From NCBI GenBank assembly GCA_022113835.1, contig JAILWY010000027.1:3598501-3662500 (forward strand): DNA of 64,000 bases, in the 5' to 3' direction. How positions within the stretch are numbered: position 1 is the first letter of the stretch; every line of letters starts with the position of its first letter. The notes under the pieces were generated by a model. It ran no database searches. It was not told the DNA's origin and saw only the letters and a program-made list of their open reading frames with translations. Shown here in pieces: positions 34,360 to 45,539 of this stretch. Both the position numbers and the translations under genes were made by a program. This DNA is from Atopsyche davidsoni. Taxonomy: Eukaryota; Arthropoda; Insecta; Trichoptera; Hydrobiosidae.

Positions 34360-36690
34360 GGGCGTGCATTTAAGGAATAATCAATAGTGTCGTGGTTTTG
34401 TGAAACAGTAAAATATGCAATGCTTTGTGTGGAAGTATTTTATATCTACTCCTTTTTTTATTTGTTCTTACAAATTATATAAATAATACATACTATATAC
34501 TGACAACATAAAAGTCTTTTGTTGTGATCCGCGAATAAAGTTTTACGGTACTTATTAGCGCAGGAGAAGAAAAAAACGTTTATATTTCGTCTCGCTCAGT
34601 GCCAGGACGTGTTTTCCGAGACGAGAAGGAATCCTCAGAGAGAGGAACCGTCTTTGTAAATCAATATGACATTTTATCGTATTTTTACGAGCGTTTTCGT
34701 GGACGTTTATGTCCTTTGTTTTCTCGTACTGATCGACTCTGTCCGTGTATCAATTTGTTATTCCGAATATCTATGAAGAAAAATTCAATTTGTATACAAA
34801 ATCGTGCCATCATATTTTTGTTATTTACTGTTTATTACGCCCATGATAAACAAACAAGCCCTTTGTATGCTTTTATGGAGAGAATATTTTTTGTTTTTTT
34901 TTTTTTAATAATATTTGTATTTTTGCAAATATATCAAAAACACATCTCGTATTTTGAATTTTACATGTCATCTTACCTTGGCGCTGTAATTTATAAATAA
35001 CTCTTTGAAAATGACGATATTATAAAGCGAATGTATATATTTGCTTGGTAATTAAAATATTCAAGATTTTCTTTTTATTGAGAGTACAAAAATATATTTA
35101 TTATATCAACTATAAAGCTATAAACACTAGAATGAGATCAGGTATATATTTTGTACCAATTGATTTATTCAGTTTTAGGGTTAGTGTTTTCTAAACCGAC
35201 CTCACAAAATACAAATCTGGTTAAGAGAACATTAAAAATAATACGTTATCTGTATAGGTTAAAAATGCAGATTTATAAAATATATACGTAAATAGAATTA
35301 ACTAGATTTTACACATATATATATATATTTTGAATAATACTAAGTACTGCAGTACTATTAAAATTGAGTCTATAGATTTTTCAAATCAATATTTTTTTAG
35401 GTGTTTAAATTCTCTCTCAATTTACGAACAATAGTGGTCAAAAAATTACAATTACATAACCAGGAGGTGTATGCTTTCGAGTCCCACGTGTGTCAAAAAA
35501 ATTATATATATTTTTTCCCGTTGACTTTAATATTGTATGCGCTATTTAATAATTAAAAAGCAATAGTAACAAAAATGAGATTACATTACGTTCTCGTTCA
35601 CAATCCACCAGAGTTGTAGTCGTTTCGTTGTAACAATAATTATTATTAAAATTAGTGCGCGCCGAGCAGTCGGGTGGAAAATATTTCACAAAACGACCGA
35701 AGCTCGGAATCTGAAATAAGTTCCAAATCGAGTTATGCGCATTAATGGGACAAACAGCCCGGCTAAAAGTCGAACTGGGAAGCTTTTAGTCATTACTGTA
35801 GCATAGCCACCCCGAAAGCTCCACAAAGGGTGAAAAGTTTACAAATGATTTTACCTTCGGAAACGCACTTTTCAAAGCTTTTTGATTTTTTGGATTATGC
35901 ATTAAACTCCGTGAATTGTGCATTTAATAGAATTATGAAAGCCACGTTTAGTGCATGAATTTTATTCTATCAGTAAAAATCGCATTGAATTTTTAATTTT
36001 ATTAAATGAATTATATTTTAAGTAAAAATATTTTTCTGCGGATTAAGAGCTTTTTTGGGATTAATTTAATTTTAATAATGCATATAAAACAACTTAAAAT
36101 ATCTAATCGACAAATTCATAACTTAAAAGTGGTATCGAGTGCAGACAAATTTTGAAGCCTACAAAGAAAGTATCTCTCGGATATTTTGTTTGTTCAATTT
36201 GTTAAAAGCATAGTTTTTGTGAGCACTAAGAGTTTTTATTATTAAAGATTCTAAAAATAATTTGTAAACTTCAATACAGGCTGATGTAAAAAAATGTCGA
36301 TTTTGAGACAAAAAATTTATGCAATACGAGTATTGAGTATAAAGAAAGTTAAAAAAACCGATTTAAGCATTTTTATATTTTAACAAGATAAAATTATTTT
36401 ACTAAGCATAAAATGAAATTTTACTCAGTGCAAATGTTTAACATCAAATGATAAATATTTAAATTGAAAAGATCGGCACATTGACGCCTAAGGCTTTATT
36501 TTGTTAATTATTACTGATTTTACTGAATAAACTAAGTTTTATAGTTCAATTCTTATAAATTCTCTGGATTTCATTTGTACTGTTTATCTTGAAAGATAAA
36601 TTTTACAACACTTATACAATTCACCCACTGTCGACAATAACCCATAAAAAAAGACTCGTTATCTTAACCTATATTAATTAGAGGTAACAG
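34360..36690. other. AT-rich DNA with one island, no gene seen
   Basis: A 133-codon frame at 34599-35000 is open but ends in a Phe/Ile-rich run typical of chance T-rich sequence, and no domain is recognised. A GC-richer unique island at about 35655-35880 (with GCGCGCCGAGCAGTCGGGTG) resembles conserved non-coding sequence. Confidence 0.4.
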
Positions 36691-36737
36691 AGAGAAACTC
36701 TGATGGGGCTTTATCCAAATTCTGGACCAGAGGCTGC

Positions 36738-36770
36738 GGGGGGTGGGGAGGGGAGGGGGTGGGGGGTGGG
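36738..36770 (+). other. G-quadruplex-forming tract
   Basis: Six G-runs of three or more (6, 4, 4, 5, 6 and 3 Gs) are separated by single A or T bases within 33 bp. Loops of one base favour a very stable parallel G-quadruplex on the plus strand. It stands out in an AT-rich region and lies about 160 bp before a CpG-rich segment. Confidence 0.85.
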
Positions 36771-36924
36771 AGTGGAAGGGGTAAGAAAGACAAAGTTCAA
36801 AATCCGCGACGCTATTTCTAGCTTCTTTGTTTTTGCCGTAATATATCTCGACGGTCTTGATTTTTTGTGCACAATCTGCGACCCTATTCTTTTGTCTCTG
36901 CCTTGAATGTGAATAAACAAATTC

Positions 36925-37135
36925 CCGCCGCGGCGACCAGGGCAGACAATGGCGGCCATTTTAGCCTTATTGTCCCTCTGGCGGCGGAGGCATATTACAC
37001 TTTACGGCGCACCGGAAGTGACTCAACAGTCGCCGTATTATTTTACTCTGCGTATGGAGAGGCAGTATTGTTTTCGAGTGATAACGGTGCTCGAATTGCA
37101 ACCGGTCTGGAGTGGGTGGAATAATACCCCGCGTC
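36925..37135. promoter_or_regulatory. CpG-rich island with YY1/Pho-type palindrome
   Basis: Begins CCCGCCGCGGCGACC and contains AATGGCGGCCATT at 36948-36960, in which ATGGC/GCCAT, the core bound by YY1 and its insect relative Pho, is present in both orientations. It could be a promoter or a Polycomb-type element. The 80-90-codon frames crossing it are overlapping and show no protein signature. Confidence 0.35.
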
Positions 37136-37282
37136 TTGGCATTTCACTGGATAATCTGCTTTTGACTTGTATTGTGATTTTGTTGATAATAATAATAATT
37201 ATTATAATATTTTTTTAAATATTGTGTGGACTTTTATCATACAAGCCAAAAATTGCATATAATATTACTTCAATATAAATAT

Positions 37283-37436
37283 ATTTGAATAAAATACTTG
37301 AGTGATTTTCCACATTTTTGTTTTTATTAGTGACCGGTTTCGCCAACCTTTCACGTTGGCATTATCAAACAGAGCCTCTGTTTTATAATGCCAAAACAAA
37401 AATGTGAAAAATCACTCAAGTATTTTATTCAAAAAT
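37283..37436. mobile_element. hairpin MITE, copy 3 (short form)
   Basis: The arms TTTGAATAAAATACTTGAGT and its complement lead inward to GACCGGTTTCGCCAACCTTT on the left only. The right arm is deleted from the GTTGGC side, so the element is about 155 bp. The right flank GTACTCTCTGTCAAAAATAT matches copy 2. Confidence 0.85.
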
Positions 37437-37479
37437 ATTTAGATGGAGTACTCTCTGTCAAAAATATTGAATTTCTTCG

Positions 37480-38930
37480 ATATATATAAAGAAATATTAA
37501 TGTAAACGTACGTCATAACTTTTAAATGTAATCATATCTGTTATTTTACACTAAATGTAAATTATAAAGTTTTCGGTATAATTTTGTTTTAAATTTTTTA
37601 TTAAAATGTCCAACAGTGATAAGAATATATATTTCATTATATGAGTATATTTCTACAAGTATTTCATTGAGTATTGTTTGACTGTCTAAGATTTTAAGGC
37701 TCAATATAAAACATATCCAAATACATTGGAGTGTATATAAGCTGCCTTCATATGTTGAAACACAACCAACAGTTGACATTAAAAAAAAATATTTTCAACA
37801 TAAAGGAATTCTCGATTGATTAAATATGAACTACGAATAACAAATTAGTCTACTGTAGATAATCACAACTGTTGCTTTAATATAAATTAACAGTATGTTT
37901 TTTTTAATGGCGTAACTTGAAAAATGTAGATGTAGTTAAAAATACTGAAAGTTTTGTTTAAATACATGAAATAGGGGGTGGGTGGGTGGTGTTTGTACAG
38001 GAAGTAGCCGCGGATACAACAAACAACAAGGCGGTACTTGGAAATAACAAACTTGCGCCTAACCGGATTAGGGCGGCAGAAAAAGAGGCAGCGGTACAAT
38101 CGGAAACGCCTTTCGCCCCCAATACCTTTTAATGTCGTGAAAGCCAAGTTTGGGTGTTACCAAAGTCTCTTTAAACCCGATGCTTAGGGTTTGTTTCAAA
38201 TAAGCGACAATAACTTTATAATTTACGCGGTAAACCGTAAAATGTTCATATTTATTTGTAAGCCCCATAAATATATTAATAGATTTTTTCCTCAATACAT
38301 TCAACGCGCCTATAAGTATGAAAAATTAATATTTTTGGATAAAAGAGTTATAAAATAATCAGATTTGAAATTATAAGATCCCATAAAGTGTATTGAAGTG
38401 TAAAAAAAAGTTCTTATACAAATAAAATATTATTTTATTATTATAAAAATATAAAAAAAACATGGACGTACGTCGGAGCAAAGATGATTTTTTTTGTCTC
38501 ACTACGTAGCGTAGCGTATGTTCGTATTGATTGAGCATTTTTTCCAAATAGGATTAATTCCATCTCTGAATAAATTAATTTGCGAGAGAGGTTGTTTTGT
38601 TTTTTCGGAGACTATTGAAATTTTCACTGAAGTGGTTGGGGAAATTAACCTAATTTTTCGGGGAAGCCTAAGTTTTTTTTATGAAAGCCTCTCTTATTGG
38701 ATTAAAGAATCGAAAGTCAGAATGAGAAAATCGAAACAAAGACCATTAGAGAGTGATTGGTTTTTTGATATTGTTTTGTCAACATTGTATACGTGCCTAT
38801 ATAACTCTATTCTTCATATGTAATTAAAGTTATAAAATTATAAACTTCCTGATATATGTATTAGTAAGTTTGTAAAGTAACTAATACTGGTATTAATACG
38901 GAATTATAAAAGTCTTAATTTTTTTTTATG
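37480..38930. other. no gene seen
   Basis: AT-rich, with a GC-richer unique patch at about 37975-38240. Frames at 37887, 38068 and 38518 (78-101 codons) show no recognisable domain. Confidence 0.4.
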
Positions 38931-38944
38931 AATATCAGTTATTT

Positions 38945-39204
38945 ATGGGTAATTTTTTATACTTTCTTCACTTTGAGTTTATTATAGTTTTAGCATGACT
39001 AGTTTCGACCAACAAACTTGATCATCATTAGATGCAGAACAGAACAAACAAAATATACAAAACAGGATAATGGTAACAATAAAAATTTTAACAAAATTAG
39101 ATGCGGGTTATACAATTAAATAAGTTTATGGACTAAAAATTTTGTGTTTACCGTTTAAATAAAATAATAAATTCAAAGTGAAGACAGTATAAATAATTAC
39201 CCAT
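38945..39204 (-). mobile_element. small foldback element with hammerhead-like Penelope tail
   Basis: ATGGGTAATTTTTTATACTT at 38945 is inverted at 39172-39204 (33 bp, about three mismatches). Just inside the left arm, the minus strand reads CTAATGATGATCAAG and then TTGGTCGAAACTAGTC. This is the layout of a hammerhead ribozyme (CTGANGA, stem II GATC against GGTC, then GAAAC), with an A replacing the essential G of CTGA. Such motifs are typical of Penelope-like retroelement ends. The ribozyme should be inactive if the G is indeed changed. Confidence 0.55.
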
Positions 39205-39544
39205 ATCATTAATAAAAAAATGGATCTTCACCAATCAAATGCCTTGTCCCTCAACAAGATCAGTTATTTAAGTTGTGTGATGATGAAGTTTTTTTATTAT
39301 GAAGAATTTAATATTTTTAAGCTTTTTTAGAGTGTATTTTCATGCAAAAGTGTAACGTTTCTGTCTGCGACAGAACTGAATTCAGGTGGCTTCTACCACG
39401 AGCGCCCTAATGCGATTTTATTGCGCGTATTTGTCTTGTTTTGTCTCCGCCCTCTGGCTGAACGACGCTGGTTCGAGTCCCCGGTGAGTCTGAGGCATAA
39501 ATATGTGGGGGGTGTAAATATTGTATGAACCGTGGAGGGAATTA

Positions 39545-39766
39545 TTCAGCTGCTTTGTAGGTGGTTCTCTGGTCGAGGTTGTGTAAGCGATTGCGCTGTT
39601 GGCTTTATGTCCTTTTTGCGGTGGGTTTTTATGATAATGCGCCTCTGGAGTGATTTGTTTTTGATTGAGTGCATTTTTAGCACTTTACGCGTGAGTGTTC
39701 AAGTTCAGTGTTACAAAAGCCGCTTTCGTGTTCAGAATAAGGTGACGCGTATTGTTTTTATATATA
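39545..39766. repeat. repeat flank shared by both mariner copies
   Basis: CAGCTGCTTTGTAGGTGGTT through TTGATTGAGTGCATTTT and TTCAGAATAAGGTGACGCGT matches, in inverted orientation, 54240-54380 next to the second mariner copy. The similarity crosses the mariner terminal repeat, so both copies descend from one composite unit. Confidence 0.8.
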
Positions 39767-40303
39767 CAGGGTGTCCAAAGAGAGCATCGGGTATTTGTTA
39801 GTTCACTAAAACAAAAACTACTTGAAATTAAGTATACTTTTTTATTGTTGATTATAAGAATACAAAATGGAAAATTATTTTAAAAAGATGATGTTATCCA
39901 AATATTGACCGATACGCTGCTGGCACTCTTCTAATCTGGAACGAAGATTGCTGATGACACACTGACACATAGCCCAGTTTTGTTTCAATTCCGTTAGGTT
40001 CGTCGAATTATTCTCATAAACCCTAGTTTTAAGGTATCCCCATACAAAATAGTCAAGACGGCTAAAGTCAAGGCTTCTGGGAGGCCAGTCGATGTTACCT
40101 CTACGTGAAATGACCTTATTAGGGAATAATTCGTGAACTGCTTCAATTGATTGATTGGATGTATGGCAAGTGACCTCGTCTTGTTGGAACCACGTTTTTG
40201 AGTTGAAATCTTGAAACTCTTGCAACTCTGGGCCCAAAAATTATCGCAGCATATCGCAATAACGGTCACTAAAACAAATACCCGATACTCTTTTTGGACA
40301 GTC
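39767..40303 (-). mobile_element. internally deleted DD41D (rosa-like) mariner, copy 1
   Basis: The terminal inverted repeats, CAGGGTGTCCAAAGAGAGCA on the left and GACTGTCCAAAAAGAGTATC read inward from the right, are both followed by GGGTATTTGTT and flanked by TATA-rich target sequence. At 537 bp it keeps only the C-terminal part of a transposase, so it cannot move by itself. Confidence 0.8.
39875..40237 (-). pseudogene. mariner transposase C-terminal remnant (DD41D)
   Basis: About 120 codons of the Tc1/mariner DDE domain. WFQQDEVTCHTSNQSIE contains the second catalytic aspartate (residue 20 of this frame), and DWPPRSLDFSRLDYFVWGYL contains the third (residue 62). The 41 residues between them match the DD41D spacing of rosa-like mariners. 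The HTH DNA-binding region and the first catalytic aspartate are missing. No start codon of a real gene is present; the apparent ATG is internal. Confidence 0.75.
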
Positions 40304-40319
40304 TATATATACATATTTT

Positions 40320-43300
40320 TTTATAATAGTAAGACATCTAGTCTTAGATATATTAGCTAGTAGTCCATAACCATACTTCACCGCAAGAAAAGAGAAAAAG
40401 CAAAAAAGAAAAGCGTTTTACAGCAAACAGATAATTTAGATATATTATTCGCGGCTACATGCCAGATTCAGTTTGCATAATATAGCTCCATAACTATACG
40501 ATAATTTAAGCTGTTATAAACAAACGTAAAACTGGTGTACCTAGTTGCAAGACAAATATTTCCGAAGAGATTTTTTTGCTGTTGCTGGTCTGTATGAGTA
40601 AGCAATACAAATTAATTAAATTAATATTTTTTTGATACCACACTAAACAGTTATATACAAAGTCTTTTAACAATGTACCACGGAGAAATAATTCTTTGTT
40701 TGTTTGAACATAAAAAATGTTATTTAAAAATTCGTCTGTTGGCTGCCATTAAACTGTATCATCGGCTTTAGTGTTGGCAACTCTGAATTTTGGTGAGCCT
40801 TATTTTCTTTATAATAAGAGCTATAGTCGTAAATATATTTTACGCAGCCGAGCGAACGTGCTTATTGCCTTTATGCTAAATTTCCAAACTCCTGATTCTC
40901 ATTTAGAAATTATCTGTAATGTTATATAATTAATAATATTCGCATTTGTATAAAATTTTGTCTAAATTATTTTAGTTTAATTGTAACGTTAATTTTTAAA
41001 ACAAATATCTTCACAGGCTTGATTTGGCTATCAAATATAATTTGTTATAAAAATAAAAAAAATATTTGATATTTTAAAATATTATATTTTTATACATTTA
41101 ATACTCAATATAAATACTAAATAAAAATATAAAGGCTCAGTATTAAATTCAGACATATTAGCAGCTATATTAAATTGTTACAGAAAATCAGTTATTCAAA
41201 AAAATATATTCTTACGTCTTAATTTATGTAAGACATACTCTATCTAATAATATCAATATTTTAAGCTAAAAAAAAATTAAATAAACATAAATTTGATTGT
41301 ACGTATTTTATGAATATTTTTTTATGTAGCTTATGTAAAGAAAAGATCAAAAGAAAAAATATATTAAGAACCGTGCCAGTTTATTTTCAAGTTCAAAAGT
41401 TCTCCCCAACTTAAATTTGAATGGAAAAACTTTCGCGTTATTTCAGATATAGGATATGATGCTGCCTATAAAACAACAGTGCGACCATATTCGAAGGCTT
41501 CGGAGGTTATTTTGGTTCACTACCCTTCTGGAACACACCCTCAGGGCTCGGTTCAGCACAATAGATATAGGGGATGGTCTAGCAGTGACGTTTTTATCAC
41601 AAGGCTTGCGTGTTTCTGTTGTGTATCTGGAATTATGTTCGATATCACACGGATAGCACTGAAAATATGTGATTTATGCCTTAAGGAATGTGCCTTCTGG
41701 TGTTGAAAAGAAAAATATGTTTGCTCCCGGCCTAGATAATCAAGTAAACACATCAAAGTATGGCGATTTTTTTATTTTATTTCTTTACGACGATTTCATT
41801 CAATTTTATTTATGAGAGCACTCTGAAATATTTCAGATAAGGCTGCGTTTCGTTAGCTGAAATGTATATACTCGTAAAGCATTGTATCGTAATGCGCATG
41901 TTAAACCTATGAAAGAAAAACTATTAATAATACAATTTTTACTAGAACATTAATTTTAAATTTAAGACATTACAATACGAATAATGACTTAATTTAAAAT
42001 TAATAATTTGTTTGCTTGATAAATAGTTTGAAAAATACCAATTTGTCTGGTGATATTTCTCTGTTAAAGATTTTTAAAAGTCATTATGGTAAAGGTTAAA
42101 CTAAAGTCGACTGAAAACTTTTTTGTAATTTCATAAAAATAATTAACATTGACTCGGTAATTTTTATGGAGTTGACATCTTGTTAATTATTCCCAACAAT
42201 ACAAATGAAATATCAGAACAATTATCAAAAGTTTCCAGTCGTCTGTTATCTCGATCCTGTAAAGGGTAACGTTCAACCCTTAAAAACATTCGCACAAAGG
42301 ACTGAAAAAACCCCCTTAACTAGCACTTTTGTAAAACAAAAATTATCCCAAAATATTCAAATATTGCCTTTTTGGTACAATTCAGATAAAGGTATCTTAC
42401 TTTTTAGTAAGTTTAAATTAGCAAATTTACCTTATTTAAACGGTAAAACAATCAAAAGGTGAAACGATTAAAAGTTATTATAGGCAATTCTGTAAAGATG
42501 TATAGAATATTCTGGATTAAAGTGAATAATTTTGAGTTAATTTTATTATTTGATGTTTTTGACAAGTTTAAATAATAATGTATGGCATAAATAAAATAAA
42601 TTGAGAAACAGGTGTCAATCTTAGAAAATATGAAAAAAAAAAAAGTTAATCGCGTGCAGAATCTTTAAATACCCCCTAAACTATGTTGAAAAAGTATTGA
42701 CCGAAGTGAAGGGTTTATATAATATAAGTTCCACTTCAACTAAATAATATTTCTTCGTCACACAGAAACTTAATTAAACTTATTATAATAATATCAGTAA
42801 CGTCTGTCTCAGCCAGAGAACAAAATATTCCCATAGGACGCTCCCTGATCACTTTACCCTTCCACCCTTGTATTTATTACACGTATTGCAAATGTTACAG
42901 CACTATTTGAATAAATTTTAATTGAATTATTTATTAATATTTTTGAGTCAGGTCTCATAATGTCTAATTGATCACTACAAAACAGACCAGAAAGAATTGT
43001 TTAAGGGTCTAGGTCCCATAATCGAGTTTTTTGATCATTTTTTAGTCCGTTTTGCGAAAAATCGACTGCACCAATCAAAAAAAAATAAATGCAAAAAAAT
43101 TGATACATCCCTTCTTCCGAACAGAATATATTTTTATTTCTTATAAATGTACTATTAATATGATAAATATGTGTTTTTCCGATTGAAATGTAGGAATTTG
43201 GAGATTCGTCATGTCCCTTTTCCAAGAGTCCTAAGCATTTAAAAGTCTTCTTTTTATTGGAATTAATAGATTAAATATAAACCCTGTGCGATATATTATT

Positions 43301-43540
43301 TTAAAAATTATAAATAATTTTTTTTTTAAAAAAACTTTGGTTTTGAAAAGTCGTCATTTTATCCAATTTTTCAACATCTTCAAGATTTTATTTTACCCTG
43401 AAAATGGACGTTAATTAAATTTGAAAAAATTTAAAAATTTAATTTATAGTTTTATAGTTAACTTTCGACATAGAAAAATAAAGTGACAATTAAATTAATT
43501 AAATGACACGATTTCGCCAGGTAATGGACTGCCTCTAGTG
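40320..43540. other. AT-rich DNA, no supported gene
   Basis: A 75-codon frame around 41447-41706 follows a good acceptor-like TTATTTCAG and reads moderately protein-like (YDAAYKTTVRPYSKASEVIL), but no donor or known family supports an exon. The rest is AT-rich with short GC-richer patches (about 40740-40870 and 42790-42880). Confidence 0.4.
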
Positions 43541-43554
43541 TCCGGTTGGACACC

Positions 43555-43830
43555 AGAGGTAATTAAAAGACTGGAAGCAACTGCCTTAATGATGAAATTG
43601 GGTAGTAGCAATACGCAAACCTTTCTTACAATAAATTTGCAATGAAGGAGGATTTGGGAAGCCACTACATTATTTTTCTATATATATGTTTAGTGAGATG
43701 GTCGCCAACCTCTCAATCCCTGAAGAGAACCTAAGTGCTGGGACCGAAACGTCAGAAATTATAACTATAAACGTCACACAGGAACGATCTAATATTATTA
43801 GGAACATCACTAATAATAACGACCGCCAAA
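43555..43830 (+). repeat. F1 family repeat, copy d, with Penelope/hammerhead-like end
   Basis: Carries F1 landmarks (GGGTAGTAGCAATACGCAAA, then GAGATGGTCGCCAACCTCTC) and extends further than other copies into CCTGAAGAGAACC and GGGACCGAAACGTC, then AACGACCGCCAAAACA. CTGAAGA fits the hammerhead CTGANGA core and GAAAC the second core, with a short, imperfect stem II between. This links F1 to Penelope-like elements. The stem is too mismatched for confident activity. Confidence 0.55.
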
Positions 43831-43849
43831 ACACATTTAATGTCTAACC

Positions 43850-45170
43850 GGTACATAAATCCCATAACTTAAAAATGTAACAATGTTAAAAAAATAAATG
43901 TAAAATATATGAAGTGCTTTCATTAATTTAAATATATTTATTTGAATGGGCTAATAAAGTGGCCGCAGTCACGAGAAAGGAAGTACAAGATGCTCCGATA
44001 GCAAGACTCGTAAATAATAATGCCTAATGAATCGTGTCTAATAAATCAAACAGCGTTCGTTATCAAATCAGGTTGTTTACCTGAAAAAGTGATCGTTTAT
44101 CATTCCCGACCTGCGCCCGCCGCCCCTGGCCGAAAATGGCGGCTGGCTAGAGATACGCACCGCCTCTGTTTTTATATTTTTCATTAAAAAAATCTATTGA
44201 TGTTTTAGCTTTTGTGTTTAACGCATTTGTAATAAATGAAAAAATTAATTTACCGAAATTAGCTTCAGCGACGAGGCTGAAAAGTTTGATAAATATTTAC
44301 ATATCTCATTATTAAAAAAAAAAAATTATTTATCACAATGCAAAAAAATTATTTATCGATGTTTTAAAAGTGCTGGTGCGGTTTTTACAAATCAAAAATG
44401 CATAAATTGTAACTAAAATAAACGTAAATCGAAGTGCCTTAGAACTTAAATATAAAAAAAAAATAATCACTCAGTACAATCACAAAAGCTTGAACGAATA
44501 TCGTAATATTATTTTTTTTATAAAACAACATAATTTATTATTTTTATTGTTTTTTACGGATCATTGAAAACCTTTAGAAATTTAATGAATTTGCATATTT
44601 TACTCATTCAAGTGTATTAGCAATGGTATATTATATTCATTGGTATATACATTGTTGATATGAATCAAATGCAAAATTAACAATAATCAATTAATAATTA
44701 TTTTTACCACAATCAATATTTATTTTCAACCCTAGTTCTTTATTCCAAAATTTTAACGAAATTTAAAAAAAAATAACGAAAAAGATATTTAACTGACCTT
44801 GTTTTTATCAAAAATCGATTTCGCAGATGTACTATTAATTATTATATTTTTATGTCAAGTTTTCATAAAAAATACAAATATGAAATATTTTAAGCAAACA
44901 CTAGTTTTTATTGTTGTTTGCCGTGAATATTATATATTTTTGCACATGCACAGCAAAAATGATGTCACACGCTTTTATTGGCTAGATAAAGATGTTGAAT
45001 ATTTTTAAGAAAGTTTTGCAATGAAAATATTATAAAAACCTCATTTTTCTTTTTAAATTGCAAAATTCAAAAACGTGTTTTTGTACCCAGAAATTTCATC
45101 CTGTATGTTTGTAAGATTAGATATTATTTTTGATATCAGATTTATTATTAATACTATTAAATATATACAC
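43850..45170. other. AT-rich DNA with one GC-rich island
   Basis: The island at about 44085-44165 (GCGCCCGCCGCCCCTGGCC) contains AAAATGGCGGC at 44133-44143, a full-length YY1/Pho-type site like the one at 36948. Otherwise AT-rich, with no gene seen. Confidence 0.4.
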
Positions 45171-45173
45171 TTT

Positions 45174-45530
45174 TACGTGACTTGTATACTGATGATTTAT
45201 TTTACTTTCAATACTCCTTGATTTATGAACCCTGCAATAGTTGACTAAAAAAATAAAAACTTTATGTACAATTCGCATAATAAATAATGTTTTCAATTAG
45301 AAACACTTGCTTCGTGACTTGTTTTCCTAAATTGTTTTCGTGTATATCAATGATTTATTTTTCTGTCGATACTTCGTATGTATTTCAACACTGATTCTGC
45401 AAAAAAATACAAATTATCTACACAATATGTAGTGCAAATGATATTTTCAATTAGAAACACTTGTCTCATGACTTGTTCCCCTCGGGTGTCGAGATGGCTG
45501 TAGGCCGGTTGTGTTTTTTCAGGAATATCA
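45174..45530. repeat. diverged tandem duplication, period about 137-155 bp
   Basis: GTGACTTGT starts near 45177 and 45314, and CATGACTTGT near 45468. Each of the first two is followed by a TGATGATTTATTTT- or CAATGATTTATTTT-type segment and ends with TTTTCAATTAGAAACACTTG. Two full units and the start of a third are present. No coding role. Confidence 0.75.
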
Positions 45531-45539
45531 GAATACGTT

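Noticed and set aside
34599..35000. 133-codon frame, one of the longest outside the retroelement
   Set aside because: No recognisable domain, no splice support, and its C-terminal half is a T-rich run translated as Phe/Ile.
35455..35500. Second weak B-box-like TTTCGAGTCCC
   Set aside because: No A box or cloverleaf around it; at most a decayed SINE.
39455..39495. GGTTCGAGTCC B-box match, possible tRNA gene
   Set aside because: The T-stem does not pair (GCTGG against CCCCG) and no acceptor or D-arm can be drawn.
41447..41706. Possible exon after a TTATTTCAG acceptor-like sequence
   Set aside because: The reading is moderately protein-like but no donor or family was found and the end is Cys/Phe-rich, as in random sequence.
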